DNA from: Mangrovibacterium sp041596335
GTDB lineage: Bacteria; Bacteroidota; Bacteroidia; Bacteroidales; Prolixibacteraceae
Assembly: GCF_041596335.1 (NCBI RefSeq)
Contig: NZ_JBFHIT010000015.1
Span: 1 to 64,000, forward strand
Length of the DNA: 64,000 bases
Reading direction: 5' to 3'
In this document: positions 53,201-62,005 of the stretch, piece after piece
Position numbering within the stretch: the stretch's first letter is position 1
Layout of the letters: the number at the start of each line of letters is the position of its first letter
Position numbers and translations under genes: made by a program
Notes under the pieces: generated by a model
Databases searched by the model: none
What the model saw: the letters and a program-made list of their open reading frames with translations, nothing else
What the model was told of the DNA's origin: nothing

Positions 53201-54457
53201 TCAGCTAAGTTCAATCAAGGTAATTTCCGGCAATATGCCAACCCGCCCCTGATAGCCAATGTAGCCGTAACCACGATTTACATAAAGGTGCTGGTTTTCT
53301 TGCTGATACAAACCCGCCCACTGCTTGTACATGTACTGTACCGGACTCCATTTAAAGCCGGGAATATCAATTCCGAATTGCATCCCATGCGTATGTCCGC
53401 TTAAGGTCAGGTCGATGTCCTGATAGTGCTGTCGCACTTCGGCCTCCCAATGCGACGGGTCGTGACTGAGCAATATTTTCACCGGAACATCAATCTGATC
53501 CAGACCAGCTACGGCTTTTTTCAGATCGCCATATTGGGTAAAACCTTTCGCGCCCCAGTTTTCAATGCCAATCAACGCTAGTTGCTGATTATCTCGATTC
53601 AACAATACATGCTCGTTCACCAGCAACCGCCAGCCCATTTCTGCATGATATTGCTTGAGTTGCTCCAAATTTTGCCTTTTCGCCTCGGGCGAGGGCCACT
53701 TGTAGTAGTCGCCGTAGTCGTGATTCCCCAAAACCGAGTAGACCCCAAGGGGAGCCTTCAGCTGATTAAAGACATTGATATAGGGTACGATCTCATCAGC
53801 CCGGTCGTTCACCAGGTCACCCGTAAATAAAATCAGGTCGGGGTTCTCACGCATGATCGCTTCTACCCCTTCAGAAACAGCCAACGGATCATCAAAACTT
53901 CCCGCATGAATATCCGAAATCTGAACAATTCGCATCCCCTTAAAAGCTTCCGGTAAATTCTTCAACTCTAAGTTTACGTGCCGAACTTTGTATCGGTAGC
54001 GATTTCCAATCCCCAGAGCCAAACCCGCTGTCAGCGCTCCGCCGACAAGCAATGCCGACTGAGAAATAAAGGTAAACCGACTGATAAACCGAGAGCCTTC
54101 GGGTGGACTCCCAACCGGATGATCCTTAAACGAGTACAGAAAACTAACCAAATTCGGAACAACTAAAATCAAATCCGTTACTAACAGGATGGCCGCAACA
54201 AGCGTCTTCCCGATAAAGACACCGATGAAGGCATTCACAACTAATTTCAACCAAACCGAAGGCCAGGCTGTTCGCCCAAAATGCGGAAAAGCATAAAGGC
54301 TCCACAAAGTCGCCAAGCTTAAAAGAATGTATCCCACCAGAATAAGGCTGTGCATTTGCCCACTCCCCGAGCGCAAAGTAGTGCGCACTGCCACAAAGGA
54401 ATAATACTCAACCACAAGCACAAAAAGTCCAAAAAGTAATAGTTTTACACTAATCAT
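53201..54457 (-). CDS. Membrane-bound metallophosphoesterase (YkuE-like)
   Basis: 418 residues. Four or so N-terminal transmembrane helices, up to about residue 160. The calcineurin-like catalytic domain follows: QISDIHAGSF, LFTGDLVND, LGNHDYGDY, LLSHDPSHW and LSGHTHGMQFG, a full metal-binding set. It faces the cell exterior or the periplasm. Relatives act on lipid or nucleotide phosphates; target unknown. No operon partner within 130 bases. Confidence 0.92.
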   Translation of the reverse strand: MISVKLLLFGLFVLVVEYYSFVAVRTTLRSGSGQMHSLILVGYILLSLATLWSLYAFPHFGRTAWPSVWLKLVVNAFIGVFIGKTLVAAILLVTDLILVVPNLVSFLYSFKDHPVGSPPEGSRFISRFTFISQSALLVGGALTAGLALGIGNRYRYKVRHVNLELKNLPEAFKGMRIVQISDIHAGSFDDPLAVSEGVEAIMRENPDLILFTGDLVNDRADEIVPYINVFNQLKAPLGVYSVLGNHDYGDYYKWPSPEAKRQNLEQLKQYHAEMGWRLLVNEHVLLNRDNQQLALIGIENWGAKGFTQYGDLKKAVAGLDQIDVPVKILLSHDPSHWEAEVRQHYQDIDLTLSGHTHGMQFGIDIPGFKWSPVQYMYKQWAGLYQQENQHLYVNRGYGYIGYQGRVGILPEITLIELS

Positions 54458-54778
54458 ATAGCTGTTTTCATTTCATTTTGAAAAAACCCATTTCACCCGG
54501 CGCCTCACATTGGAGACAAAACCGAATTTCGAAAAGGCTCACCCCATTAACAAATCGGCCGCCAAAATGGTTGAATTTAAATAAACTGAGCCCCAATGAA
54601 ACTAGCCGATTTCTAATTGCGAGGATGTTCCGCCTTGTTGATGCATTCGCCCCTCCCCCAAACAAAGTACCTGGTCTGCTGCCGGATTAAACAGCCAATG
54701 CGCCCCATGCTAACCGATAGCAATAGTCTTGCATTTTTTGTACCTTTAAAAATCTGGGAACCAACTCAAAATAGCTAA
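54458..54778. other. 321-base divergent gap, no gene recognised
   Basis: Separates the metallophosphoesterase from the AraC-type gene. Open frames of about 65-70 codons on both strands look random. TACCTTTA at 54741-54748, 31 bases before the ATG of the next gene, is a weak -7 element. No repeats or RNA seen. Confidence 0.4.
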
Positions 54779-55258
54779 ATGACAAAGCTGTCGCCAACAA
54801 AACAGGAGTTTCTCAATAAGGTGAAAAGCATCATTGAAGAGCATTACACAAACGAGCAATTTGACGCTTCTGAGTTGGCTGTTAAGATCGGGATCAGTCG
54901 GTCTAAATTAAACAGGCGATTTAAAGAATCCGTGCAAATGTCGGCCCGGAAATATATCTGCCGCCAACGCCTGATTAAAGCCCGACAACTATTGGAAGAC
55001 AGCAATTTGACCATTCCGGAAATTACCAGAAAAGTTGGATTTGGCAGCCCCGTTTACTTCAGTAAAAAATTCAAGAAGCACTTTGGCTACCCTCCCTCCA
55101 AAGCGAAAGAAAATGCGCATCTGCACTGGGAAGAACATGTTCACCATCTGGAAAAAAAAGATCTCCCTCCACTGATTCGGGTCCTGATTGCGATTATCCT
55201 GCTAATTCTTGTCGGGCTAATCGTTGTTTCGCTGCTGCAAACCAACATTTCAGGGTAG
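54779..55258 (+). CDS. AraC-family HTH protein with a C-terminal transmembrane anchor
   Basis: 159 residues. Residues ~12-110 are a full AraC DNA-binding domain, with helices around LAVKIGISRSKLNRRFKE and RKVGFGSPVYFSKKFKKHFGYPPSKAK. After a charged linker with HLHWEEHVHHLEKKDLPP, residues ~133-153 (IRVLIAIILLILVGLIVVSLL) form one transmembrane helix and the chain ends nine or so residues later. No sensor domain is present. AraC HTH plus a bare membrane anchor is unusual; larger Bacteroidota relatives continue into periplasmic or TPR sensor parts. Confidence 0.85.
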   Translation: MTKLSPTKQEFLNKVKSIIEEHYTNEQFDASELAVKIGISRSKLNRRFKESVQMSARKYICRQRLIKARQLLEDSNLTIPEITRKVGFGSPVYFSKKFKKHFGYPPSKAKENAHLHWEEHVHHLEKKDLPPLIRVLIAIILLILVGLIVVSLLQTNISG

Positions 55259-55269
55259 GCTAAAAACAA

Positions 55270-55302
55270 AAAGAGCCTGAAATCATTGATTTCAAGCTCT
55301 TT
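55270..55302. terminator. Terminator after the AraC-type gene
   Basis: AAAGAGC-c-TGAAATC-att-GATTTCA-a-GCTCTTT: two stem parts of 7 bp each with a 3-base loop and single-base mismatches between them. It also separates the convergent tRNA-Asn gene. Confidence 0.75.
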
Positions 55303-55323
55303 CGTTAATTCTACTTAACATTT

Positions 55324-55400
55324 TGGCTCCCCAGGTAGGACTTGAACCTACGACCTACGGATTAACAGTCCGCCGCTCTAACCAACTGAGCTACTAGGGA
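55324..55400 (-). tRNA. tRNA-Asn (anticodon GTT)
   Basis: On the minus strand the acceptor stem TCCCTAG pairs with CTGGGGA and the anticodon loop CTGTTAA gives GTT. The T arm CGTAGG-TTCAAGT-CCTACC? is formed around GTAGGTTCAAGTCCTAC. Discriminator G with an encoded CCA (plus-strand 55324-55326). Confidence 0.95.
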
Positions 55401-55445
55401 ATTTTTTTGTCTTTAGAACTGTTGCTTTGTGTTTCAAAAGCGATG

Positions 55446-55473
55446 CAAAAATAAGAGCATTTTTGAAAACAAA
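55446..55473 (-). promoter_or_regulatory. Candidate promoter of tRNA-Asn
   Basis: On the minus strand TTTG (55470-55473), a 16-base spacer and TATTTTTG (55446-55453), a perfect -7 element, 45 bases before the tRNA 5' end. Confidence 0.55.
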
Positions 55474-55587
55474 AAACTTTTTTCAAAAAAAAATCACTCC
55501 AAAAACAAAGAAAATTCGGGCAGTCCAGAGAGAAAGCCGAACAAAACCTAGCTATCCCTCAGACTGCTAATAATTTATCAGATTCGA

Positions 55588-56352
55588 TTAAAAATGCCGT
55601 GTTAAAGCGGATCTCCACCATAAAAAGTGTTTCCCTTCCAAATCCTTCATTGAAGGCATTGGATAAAACAGATAATGCGTTTGATCGCCGACATAGAATC
55701 CGGTTTTGATTGTCCGGTACGAAATGTCACCAACCAGGCAACGAAGCACTGTCTTGGTTTGCCTGCCCGGCGATTCTTTCAATTTGATCAAACAATCTCG
55801 TAAATGATCCGGATTAGGATAAGGCAAATTCCGGATGGGTGCATATGGATCGTGAACCAATTCGTTCAGCAGTAAATCGCAGAGAAATACCTTGGGTGCA
55901 GAAACCGACTTCCGGGCATCGGTCAGCAACCGGATAAAGTCTACCGGCTCCAGCTTACTGGCTACCCGGGTTGTGTTAGGCACTAGTTGCTGATAGAGAT
56001 GAATCGGATCTTTGCCATTCTTAACGTAATCATGCGCTTGAATTTCTAACACCCGCCCATCGTCGGTTACCAGATAAAGATTTCGAAAGGCGTTGATGGG
56101 CGTTTTCTCAAATGCCCGGTAAATTGACAAATAAACCGAACGTTTTGGCTCTCCGTCCTCATAGGGCTTCATCTTCATATCGATATAATCCTGATGCAAA
56201 GTGGTTTTATCCGGATCAATCTCAAAATAAATCGCTTGCCCCCTGATTTGCTTTTTTGTCCCAATTGCCAAATAATTACCGAACTCTCCGGGAGCCAAAT
56301 GCGAAACAATCAGAGATTCGGGCGTTGCAACAAGGTAATAGTACTTTTTCAT
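55588..56352 (-). CDS. Hypothetical cytoplasmic protein, unrecognised family
   Basis: 254 residues from the ATG at 56350-56352 (an upstream extension of 16 codons has no support). Begins MKKYYYLVATPESLIVSHLAPGEFGNYLAIGTKK; other notable parts are YLSIYRAFEKTPINAF and LPYPNPDHLRDCLIKLKESPGRQTK, the latter beside a possible coenzyme-like or nucleic acid region. No signal peptide or membrane segment. I do not recognise it; its length and frame make it a real gene. Confidence 0.78.
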   Translation of the reverse strand: MKKYYYLVATPESLIVSHLAPGEFGNYLAIGTKKQIRGQAIYFEIDPDKTTLHQDYIDMKMKPYEDGEPKRSVYLSIYRAFEKTPINAFRNLYLVTDDGRVLEIQAHDYVKNGKDPIHLYQQLVPNTTRVASKLEPVDFIRLLTDARKSVSAPKVFLCDLLLNELVHDPYAPIRNLPYPNPDHLRDCLIKLKESPGRQTKTVLRCLVGDISYRTIKTGFYVGDQTHYLFYPMPSMKDLEGKHFLWWRSALTRHF

Positions 56353-56544
56353 GCCAATTCGTGTTTGGTTTTTATTAGGAAATACGTTTATCAGCACCAA
56401 AAAGTTAAAATTCGGCTTCCAACGGACTGGCCGAGTGTCCGACCAATCCGACCATCGTATAACCAGTTATAACGGATACAATTGCACCCTGCAATTAGCT
56501 GCGGAAAATCAAAGTTAAAGTTTGCTAAAGGTGCAATCTGCATC

Positions 56545-56576
56545 TTTCGTATTCCAAATATTATTAACTACTTTCG
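56545..56576 (+). promoter_or_regulatory. Promoter candidate of the RND/MMPL-ispB operon
   Basis: TTTCG (56545-56549), a 19-base spacer and TACTTTCG (56569-56576) follow the consensus TTTG-N19-TAnnTTTG with C in place of T near the end of both boxes. It lies 27 bases before the ATG. Confidence 0.55.
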
Positions 56577-56603
56577 CACATCATTTTTTTGAAGAATTTC
56601 ATT

Positions 56604-59042
56604 ATGTGGGTCAGGCTCTCAAGAATCATCCTTAGAAACAGAATCACCGTACTAATTACACTTGCTTTAATAACCATTTTCATGGGTTACCAGGCCAAGC
56701 AAGTTGAAATGTCCTATGAATATGCTCAGCTTCTCCCTAAAAAAGACAGCGCCTACGTTGATTACCAACGCTTTCTCGATATTTTTGGTGAAGAAGGCAA
56801 TTTAATTGTCGTTGGTATCGAAGATCCTGACTTTTTTAAATTGGCTCATTTTCGAAAATGGCAGGAATTAAACCGCGAACTAAAGCAAATTGATGGCGTC
56901 GAAGATCTGATTTCGGTTTCAAGTTCATACAACCTGCACAAAAATGCAGAGGAACGTAAGTTTGAAATGTACAAGGTATTTCCCGAGGAAATCACCTCTC
57001 AAAATCAGCTCGATAGTTTGGCGCAAAATTTTAACAGCCTGCCTTTCTATCATGGATTGCTCTACAATTCGGAGACCCAAGCCTATATATTGGGCATCAC
57101 GGTCAATAAAGATAAGATGCACTCCAAGTTGCGCGAAAAGTTAATTTTAGACATTAAAGAACGCTGCGACCAGTTTTCGGAAGAAACGAATCTGGAAATA
57201 CACTACTCCGGGCTACCCTACATCCGGGTAATTACTTCCATCCGTATCAAAAAAGAAATTTACTTGTTCAGTGCGCTGGCGATGCTGCTTTGTGTCATTG
57301 TACTGTTCCTGTTTTTCCGATCCGTTAAAGCGGTTATCATTCCATTGAGTATTGTGCTAACAGGGGTAATCTGGGCTGTGGGAACCATGAGTTTACTAGG
57401 CTATAAAATCACCCTCTTAACCGGAATGATTCCGTCACTGCTGATTGTCATTGGGATTCCGAACAGTATTTACATGCTCAACAAGTACCATCAGGAATTC
57501 CGTGCACATGGCAACAAAATAAAATCACTGCAACGAGTCATTATCAGAATCGGGAACGCGACATTCCTGACCAACCTGACGACAGCTTCCGGTTTCGCCA
57601 CGTTTGTGATCACGAACAGTGAAATACTGCGAGAGTTCGGCTTGGTCGCGTCGTTGAATATTATCGGCTTATTTTTCTTGTCAATCCTGATGATTCCGTC
57701 GATTTTCAGCTTTTTGGCACCCCCTAAGGAAAAACACATCCAACACCTGGACAATAAAGCAATTCGCCGCATCATCGACAAACTGGTGGAAGTTACTTAT
57801 CACCACATTAAATGGGTTTACGCTTCGGCATTTATTGTTTTACTGGTTGGGATCTACGGCATAACACTGATTAAAAGTTCGGGCTACATGGTCGACGATA
57901 TCCCGGAGAGCGACGTCATTTATAAAGACCTGAAATTCTTCGAAAAGCAGGTTGACGGCATCATGCCGCTCGAAATCATTATCGACACCAAGAAGCCCAA
58001 AGGCGCCATGAGTCTCCAAACCTTCCGGCTGGTCGATCGTCTGGAGCATCGCTTACTTAAATACAACGAGCTTTCTCCGTCTCTTTCATTGCTAAACACG
58101 TTGAAGTTTGCGAAACAGGCATTCTATAACGGAAAAGAAAAATACTACAGCATCCCGAGCAATCAGGAGAAAAATTTCATCCTCGCCTATGCTAAAAGTT
58201 CAACCGGAGAAGGCGGTTCGGGAATTGGAGCTCTCCATTCGTTTATCGACAGTACCGAACAGATCACCCGAGTGAGTATTCGCATGAAAGACGTTGGCAC
58301 AAATCGGATGGAACAGCTGTACGAAGACTTTAAACTGGAAGTTGATTCCATCTTTCCTCCTGAAAATTACGATGTAACAGTCACCGGCTCAAGTGTAACC
58401 TTTTTTAAAGGAACTCAATACCTGGTAAAAAACCTGTTTTCGAGTCTGGCGCTCGCCATCTTCCTCATTTCAGCTTTTATGGCTGTCATGTTTTACTCGT
58501 GGAGAATGGTGCTGATGTCGCTGTTACCAAATATTTTACCGCTGATATTCACAGCCGCCATTATGGGATTTACCGGCATTCCGATCAAAGCGTCCACCAT
58601 TCTGGTATTCAGTATCGCATTCGGTATTTCAGTGGATAATACCATTCATTTTTTAGCCAAATACCGACAGGAACTCACCATCACAGGCTGGGACATCCAA
58701 AAATCGGTACGGATCGCCCTTCGTGATACCGGCGTGAGTATGATGTACACCTTCGTGGTACTCTTCTTTGGATTTGGGGTATACAGCATATCACAATTTG
58801 GAGGAACAGCAGCCCTGGGGGTTTTGGTTTCACTCACCCTGTTGGTCGCCATTGCATCGAACCTTATTTTGCTCCCCAGCTTATTGATTGGCCTGGAACG
58901 CATGATGACGACGCGCTCATTCAGAGAACCGCTACTCACGATATACAACGAAGAAGAAGATATTGAGCTGGATGATTTAATTATCGAAGGGGAAGAAAGC
59001 GAGCCAACAAAAAAGACCGCAGACACTAAAAAAGAAAACTAA
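56604..59042 (+). CDS. RND/MMPL-family membrane transporter (SSD-like)
   Basis: About 812 residues with twelve transmembrane helices in two halves, each with a large outer loop (MSYEYAQLLPKKDSAYVDYQRF early; VDDIPESDVIYKDLKFFEKQV later). The D-N/T motifs of the RND core are seen in SLLIVIGIPNSIYMLNKYHQE and SIAFGISVDNTIHFLAKYRQE. Likely moves lipids or hydrophobic compounds by proton motive force, as HpnN/MmpL proteins do. ATG at 56604 preferred over an in-frame TTG five codons before. Followed 14 bases later by a polyprenyl synthase gene. Confidence 0.9.
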   Translation: MWVRLSRIILRNRITVLITLALITIFMGYQAKQVEMSYEYAQLLPKKDSAYVDYQRFLDIFGEEGNLIVVGIEDPDFFKLAHFRKWQELNRELKQIDGVEDLISVSSSYNLHKNAEERKFEMYKVFPEEITSQNQLDSLAQNFNSLPFYHGLLYNSETQAYILGITVNKDKMHSKLREKLILDIKERCDQFSEETNLEIHYSGLPYIRVITSIRIKKEIYLFSALAMLLCVIVLFLFFRSVKAVIIPLSIVLTGVIWAVGTMSLLGYKITLLTGMIPSLLIVIGIPNSIYMLNKYHQEFRAHGNKIKSLQRVIIRIGNATFLTNLTTASGFATFVITNSEILREFGLVASLNIIGLFFLSILMIPSIFSFLAPPKEKHIQHLDNKAIRRIIDKLVEVTYHHIKWVYASAFIVLLVGIYGITLIKSSGYMVDDIPESDVIYKDLKFFEKQVDGIMPLEIIIDTKKPKGAMSLQTFRLVDRLEHRLLKYNELSPSLSLLNTLKFAKQAFYNGKEKYYSIPSNQEKNFILAYAKSSTGEGGSGIGALHSFIDSTEQITRVSIRMKDVGTNRMEQLYEDFKLEVDSIFPPENYDVTVTGSSVTFFKGTQYLVKNLFSSLALAIFLISAFMAVMFYSWRMVLMSLLPNILPLIFTAAIMGFTGIPIKASTILVFSIAFGISVDNTIHFLAKYRQELTITGWDIQKSVRIALRDTGVSMMYTFVVLFFGFGVYSISQFGGTAALGVLVSLTLLVAIASNLILLPSLLIGLERMMTTRSFREPLLTIYNEEEDIELDDLIIEGEESEPTKKTADTKKEN

Positions 59043-59056
59043 AAAACATACTTCAG

Positions 59057-60040
59057 ATGGATCGGGTAACAGCACTACAAAATCAATTGTTGAATCACTT
59101 GGCTGCAGAAGCCGAAACTATTGGAAAAATCTCCCCGCTGAACTTATATCATCCGATTGAATACACCCTCAATATGGGAGGCAAACGCCTTCGCCCGTTG
59201 ATGGTTTTGCTAGCCAACGAACTATTTGGTGGCAAAGCCGAAGACGTTATGAACGGAGCACTCGCGATTGAAATTTTTCACAACTTCACGCTGCTACACG
59301 ACGACATTATGGACAAAGCCGAAGTACGCAGAAACAAACCGGCTGTCCATAAACAATACAACGAAAATATCGCCATCCTATCGGGTGATGCCATGTCGAT
59401 TATGGCCTACCGATACCTATTAAAAACCAAAGCAGCAAAGCTGCCGGAAATCATCAGCCTGTTTACCGAAACCGCAATTGAAGTCTGCGAGGGGCAGCAA
59501 TACGATATGGATTTCGAAGAACGACAGGATGTTAGTGTTGAAGAATACCTGAAAATGATTCGGCTGAAAACAGCCGTTCTGCTGGCTTGCAGCTTTAAAA
59601 TGGGTGCATTGGCCGCGAACGCTTCAGAGCATGACGCTGAAAATATCTACCAATTCGGCATCAACCTCGGACTGGCTTTTCAGCTGCAGGATGATTTGCT
59701 CGACGTTTATGCCGACCCGGAGAAGTTCGGGAAGCGAATCGGCGGCGACATTGTTGCCAACAAAAAGACCTTCCTGCTTATCACCGCATTGAAACGAGCA
59801 AATGAATACGAGAAAACCCAACTAAACGACTGGCTGCAAAAAAGCTATTTCGACGAGCCTGCCAAAATCGCCGCTGTAAAAGCGATTTATGAATCAACCG
59901 GTGTTAGAGAGATCTGCGAAGCAGCTATCAAAACCTATTACGACAAAGCACTATTTTCGCTGACAAACATAGAGGTTGAGCCAACAAAAAAGCAAAATCT
60001 GCTCTTTTTAGCGAAATCAATCATGGGTCGTGAACATTAA
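59057..60040 (+). CDS. Polyprenyl diphosphate synthase (trans-isoprenyl synthase)
   Basis: 327 residues. First Asp-rich motif HDDIMDKAEVRR (Asp82, Asp83, Asp86) and second DDLLDVYAD (Asp212, Asp213, Asp216), with GGKRLRP at residues 41-47. It adds isoprene units to make farnesyl, geranylgeranyl or longer diphosphate. The residues before the first motif (HNFTLLHDD, His75 and Phe77) suggest a long-chain product as in quinone synthesis, but chain length is not certain. In an operon with the RND transporter. Confidence 0.92.
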   Translation: MDRVTALQNQLLNHLAAEAETIGKISPLNLYHPIEYTLNMGGKRLRPLMVLLANELFGGKAEDVMNGALAIEIFHNFTLLHDDIMDKAEVRRNKPAVHKQYNENIAILSGDAMSIMAYRYLLKTKAAKLPEIISLFTETAIEVCEGQQYDMDFEERQDVSVEEYLKMIRLKTAVLLACSFKMGALAANASEHDAENIYQFGINLGLAFQLQDDLLDVYADPEKFGKRIGGDIVANKKTFLLITALKRANEYEKTQLNDWLQKSYFDEPAKIAAVKAIYESTGVREICEAAIKTYYDKALFSLTNIEVEPTKKQNLLFLAKSIMGREH

Positions 60041-60155
60041 AATACAACAATCGTTAGTTGTGCTAGAATAACAACAACGTTTCAAACCGAAAATAATCTT
60101 GTTTCACAATGCCGGTTTTTGTAATTTCCGGCAACACAGGAATAAACTATATAAC

Positions 60156-61667
60156 ATGGATCAAAATACTGGTAAAGTCGTTCAGGTGATTGGACCTGTG
60201 GTCGACATAAGCTTCGACCGGGAAGGCAGCAAACTCCCTAAAATTTACGATGCGCTCGAGATCGTTCGTCCGGGCACTACAAATTTGGTTGTTGAATGTC
60301 AGCAGCACATTGGTGAGAATTCTATCCGTGCCATCTCAATGGATTCAACCGACGGTTTAAAAAGAGGTCTGGAAGTGATTCAAACCGGAAGACCAATCAC
60401 CATGCCGATTGGGGAAATTGCCCTTGGGCGCTTGCTCAACGTAACCGGCGACGCGGTAGACGGATTAAAACAACTCCCGAAGGACGGATTACACATACAT
60501 AACAAACCACCAAAATACGAAGACCTGACAACCGAAACAGAAGTTCTCTATACCGGGATTAAGGTAATCGACCTGATTGAGCCTTACGCAAAAGGAGGTA
60601 AAATTGGTTTGTTCGGTGGCGCCGGTGTCGGAAAAACAGTACTGATCCAGGAATTAATTAACAACATCGCCCTTGCACACAGCGGATTATCGGTATTTGC
60701 AGGTGTTGGCGAACGTACCCGCGAAGGAAACGACCTGCTTCGCGAAATGATCGAAGCCGACATTGTTGACTATGGCGAGGAATTCAAAAAAACAATGGAA
60801 GCCGGTGGCTGGGACCTGACCAAAGTAAGCGAGGAAAGCTTAAAGAAGTCGAAACTGGCTCTGGTGTTCGGACAAATGAACGAACCGCCCGGTGCTCGTG
60901 CACGTGTAGCTTTATCCGGATTAACCATCGCTGAAAGCTTGCGCGATGGCGACGGTTCTCCAGGCTCAGGAAAAGACATCCTATTCTTTGTTGACAATGT
61001 ATTCCGTTTCACCCAAGCCGGTTCTGAGGTGTCAGCCCTTTTGGGTCGTATGCCATCGGCAGTGGGCTACCAACCAACTCTAGCCAGCGAAATGGGTGAG
61101 ATGCAGGAACGAATCACCTCAACCAAAAACGGATCGATTACATCGGTACAGGCTGTTTACGTACCTGCCGATGACTTGACCGACCCGGCACCTGCAACAA
61201 CATTTGCCCACCTGGACGCAACGACTGTGTTGAGCCGTAAAATCTCGGAGCTGGGTATTTATCCGGCGGTTGACCCACTGGATTCAACCTCCCGGATTCT
61301 AACTGAAGATATTGTAGGAAAGGAACATTACACCTGCGCGCAACAAGTAAAAGAAGTTTTACAGCGCTATAAAGAGCTGCAGGATATTATCGCCATTCTG
61401 GGTATGGACGAGCTTTCGGAAGAAGACAAACTGGTTGTTCACCGTGCCCGTCGTGTGCAACGCTTCTTATCGCAACCATTCTTTGTAGCCGAACAGTTTA
61501 CAGGCCTTGAAGGTAAATTGGTCTCAATCGAAGATACGATCAAAGGTTTCAATATGATTATGAATGGTGAAGTTGACCAATACCCGGAAGCTGCCTTCAA
61601 CTTAGTTGGAACAATCGAGGAAGCCATTGCAAAAGGTGAAAAAATGCTGGCCGAAGCTACGGTCTAA
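60156..61667 (+). CDS. atpD: ATP synthase F1 subunit beta
   Basis: 503 residues. The catalytic P-loop GGAGVGKT is at 154-161, the DELSEEDK region near the C-terminus and the conserved VGERTREGNDL are all present. It carries the three catalytic sites of F1. The ATG at 60156 gives MDQNTGKVVQVIGPVVDI, the usual start; the longer open frame upstream is not used. It forms a pair with atpC 17 bases downstream, while other atp genes are not in the window, as is common in Bacteroidota. Confidence 0.97.
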   Translation: MDQNTGKVVQVIGPVVDISFDREGSKLPKIYDALEIVRPGTTNLVVECQQHIGENSIRAISMDSTDGLKRGLEVIQTGRPITMPIGEIALGRLLNVTGDAVDGLKQLPKDGLHIHNKPPKYEDLTTETEVLYTGIKVIDLIEPYAKGGKIGLFGGAGVGKTVLIQELINNIALAHSGLSVFAGVGERTREGNDLLREMIEADIVDYGEEFKKTMEAGGWDLTKVSEESLKKSKLALVFGQMNEPPGARARVALSGLTIAESLRDGDGSPGSGKDILFFVDNVFRFTQAGSEVSALLGRMPSAVGYQPTLASEMGEMQERITSTKNGSITSVQAVYVPADDLTDPAPATTFAHLDATTVLSRKISELGIYPAVDPLDSTSRILTEDIVGKEHYTCAQQVKEVLQRYKELQDIIAILGMDELSEEDKLVVHRARRVQRFLSQPFFVAEQFTGLEGKLVSIEDTIKGFNMIMNGEVDQYPEAAFNLVGTIEEAIAKGEKMLAEATV

Positions 61668-61684
61668 TCATTAAATCGAACGCT

Positions 61685-61927
61685 ATGTTTCTTGAAATAA
61701 TTACTCCGGAAAAGAAAATATTCAGTGGTTATGTGGAACTGGTCAGAGTTCCGGGGGTTAAAGGAACCTTTGAAATCTTGACCAAACACGCTCCGATTAT
61801 TTCCAATCTGGAAAAAGGACAAATAAAAATCGTTGAATCAATGGGCAAAACAAGCTATGTTGAAATAGCGGGTGGTGTTCTTGAATTACAGAATGATAAA
61901 ATAATCGTGTTGGCCGAATCGGCCTAA
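61685..61927 (+). CDS. atpC: ATP synthase F1 subunit epsilon (short form)
   Basis: 80 residues, beginning MFLEIITPEKKIFSGYVELVRVPGVKGTFEIL with the family GTFEILTKHAPIIS sequence. Only the N-terminal beta-sandwich is present; the C-terminal helical hairpin, which inhibits ATP hydrolysis in E. coli, is absent. This short form is typical for Bacteroidota. Operon with atpD; strong terminator follows. Confidence 0.93.
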   Translation: MFLEIITPEKKIFSGYVELVRVPGVKGTFEILTKHAPIISNLEKGQIKIVESMGKTSYVEIAGGVLELQNDKIIVLAESA

Positions 61928-61950
61928 CCACATGGTATCGAGTCTAAAAG

Positions 61951-61988
61951 AAAAACCTGATGGAGTTTCCGTCAGGTTTTTCTTTTTT
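61951..61988 (+). terminator. Intrinsic terminator of atpDC
   Basis: AAAAACCTGA (61951-61960) and TCAGGTTTTT (61972-61981) form a stem that continues through TGGA/TCCG to a 3-base loop, followed by TCTTTTTTT. A-rich on the left, so it can also act on the convergent gene. Confidence 0.9.
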
Positions 61989-62005
61989 TAAGGCATCAGC
62001 CGGAG

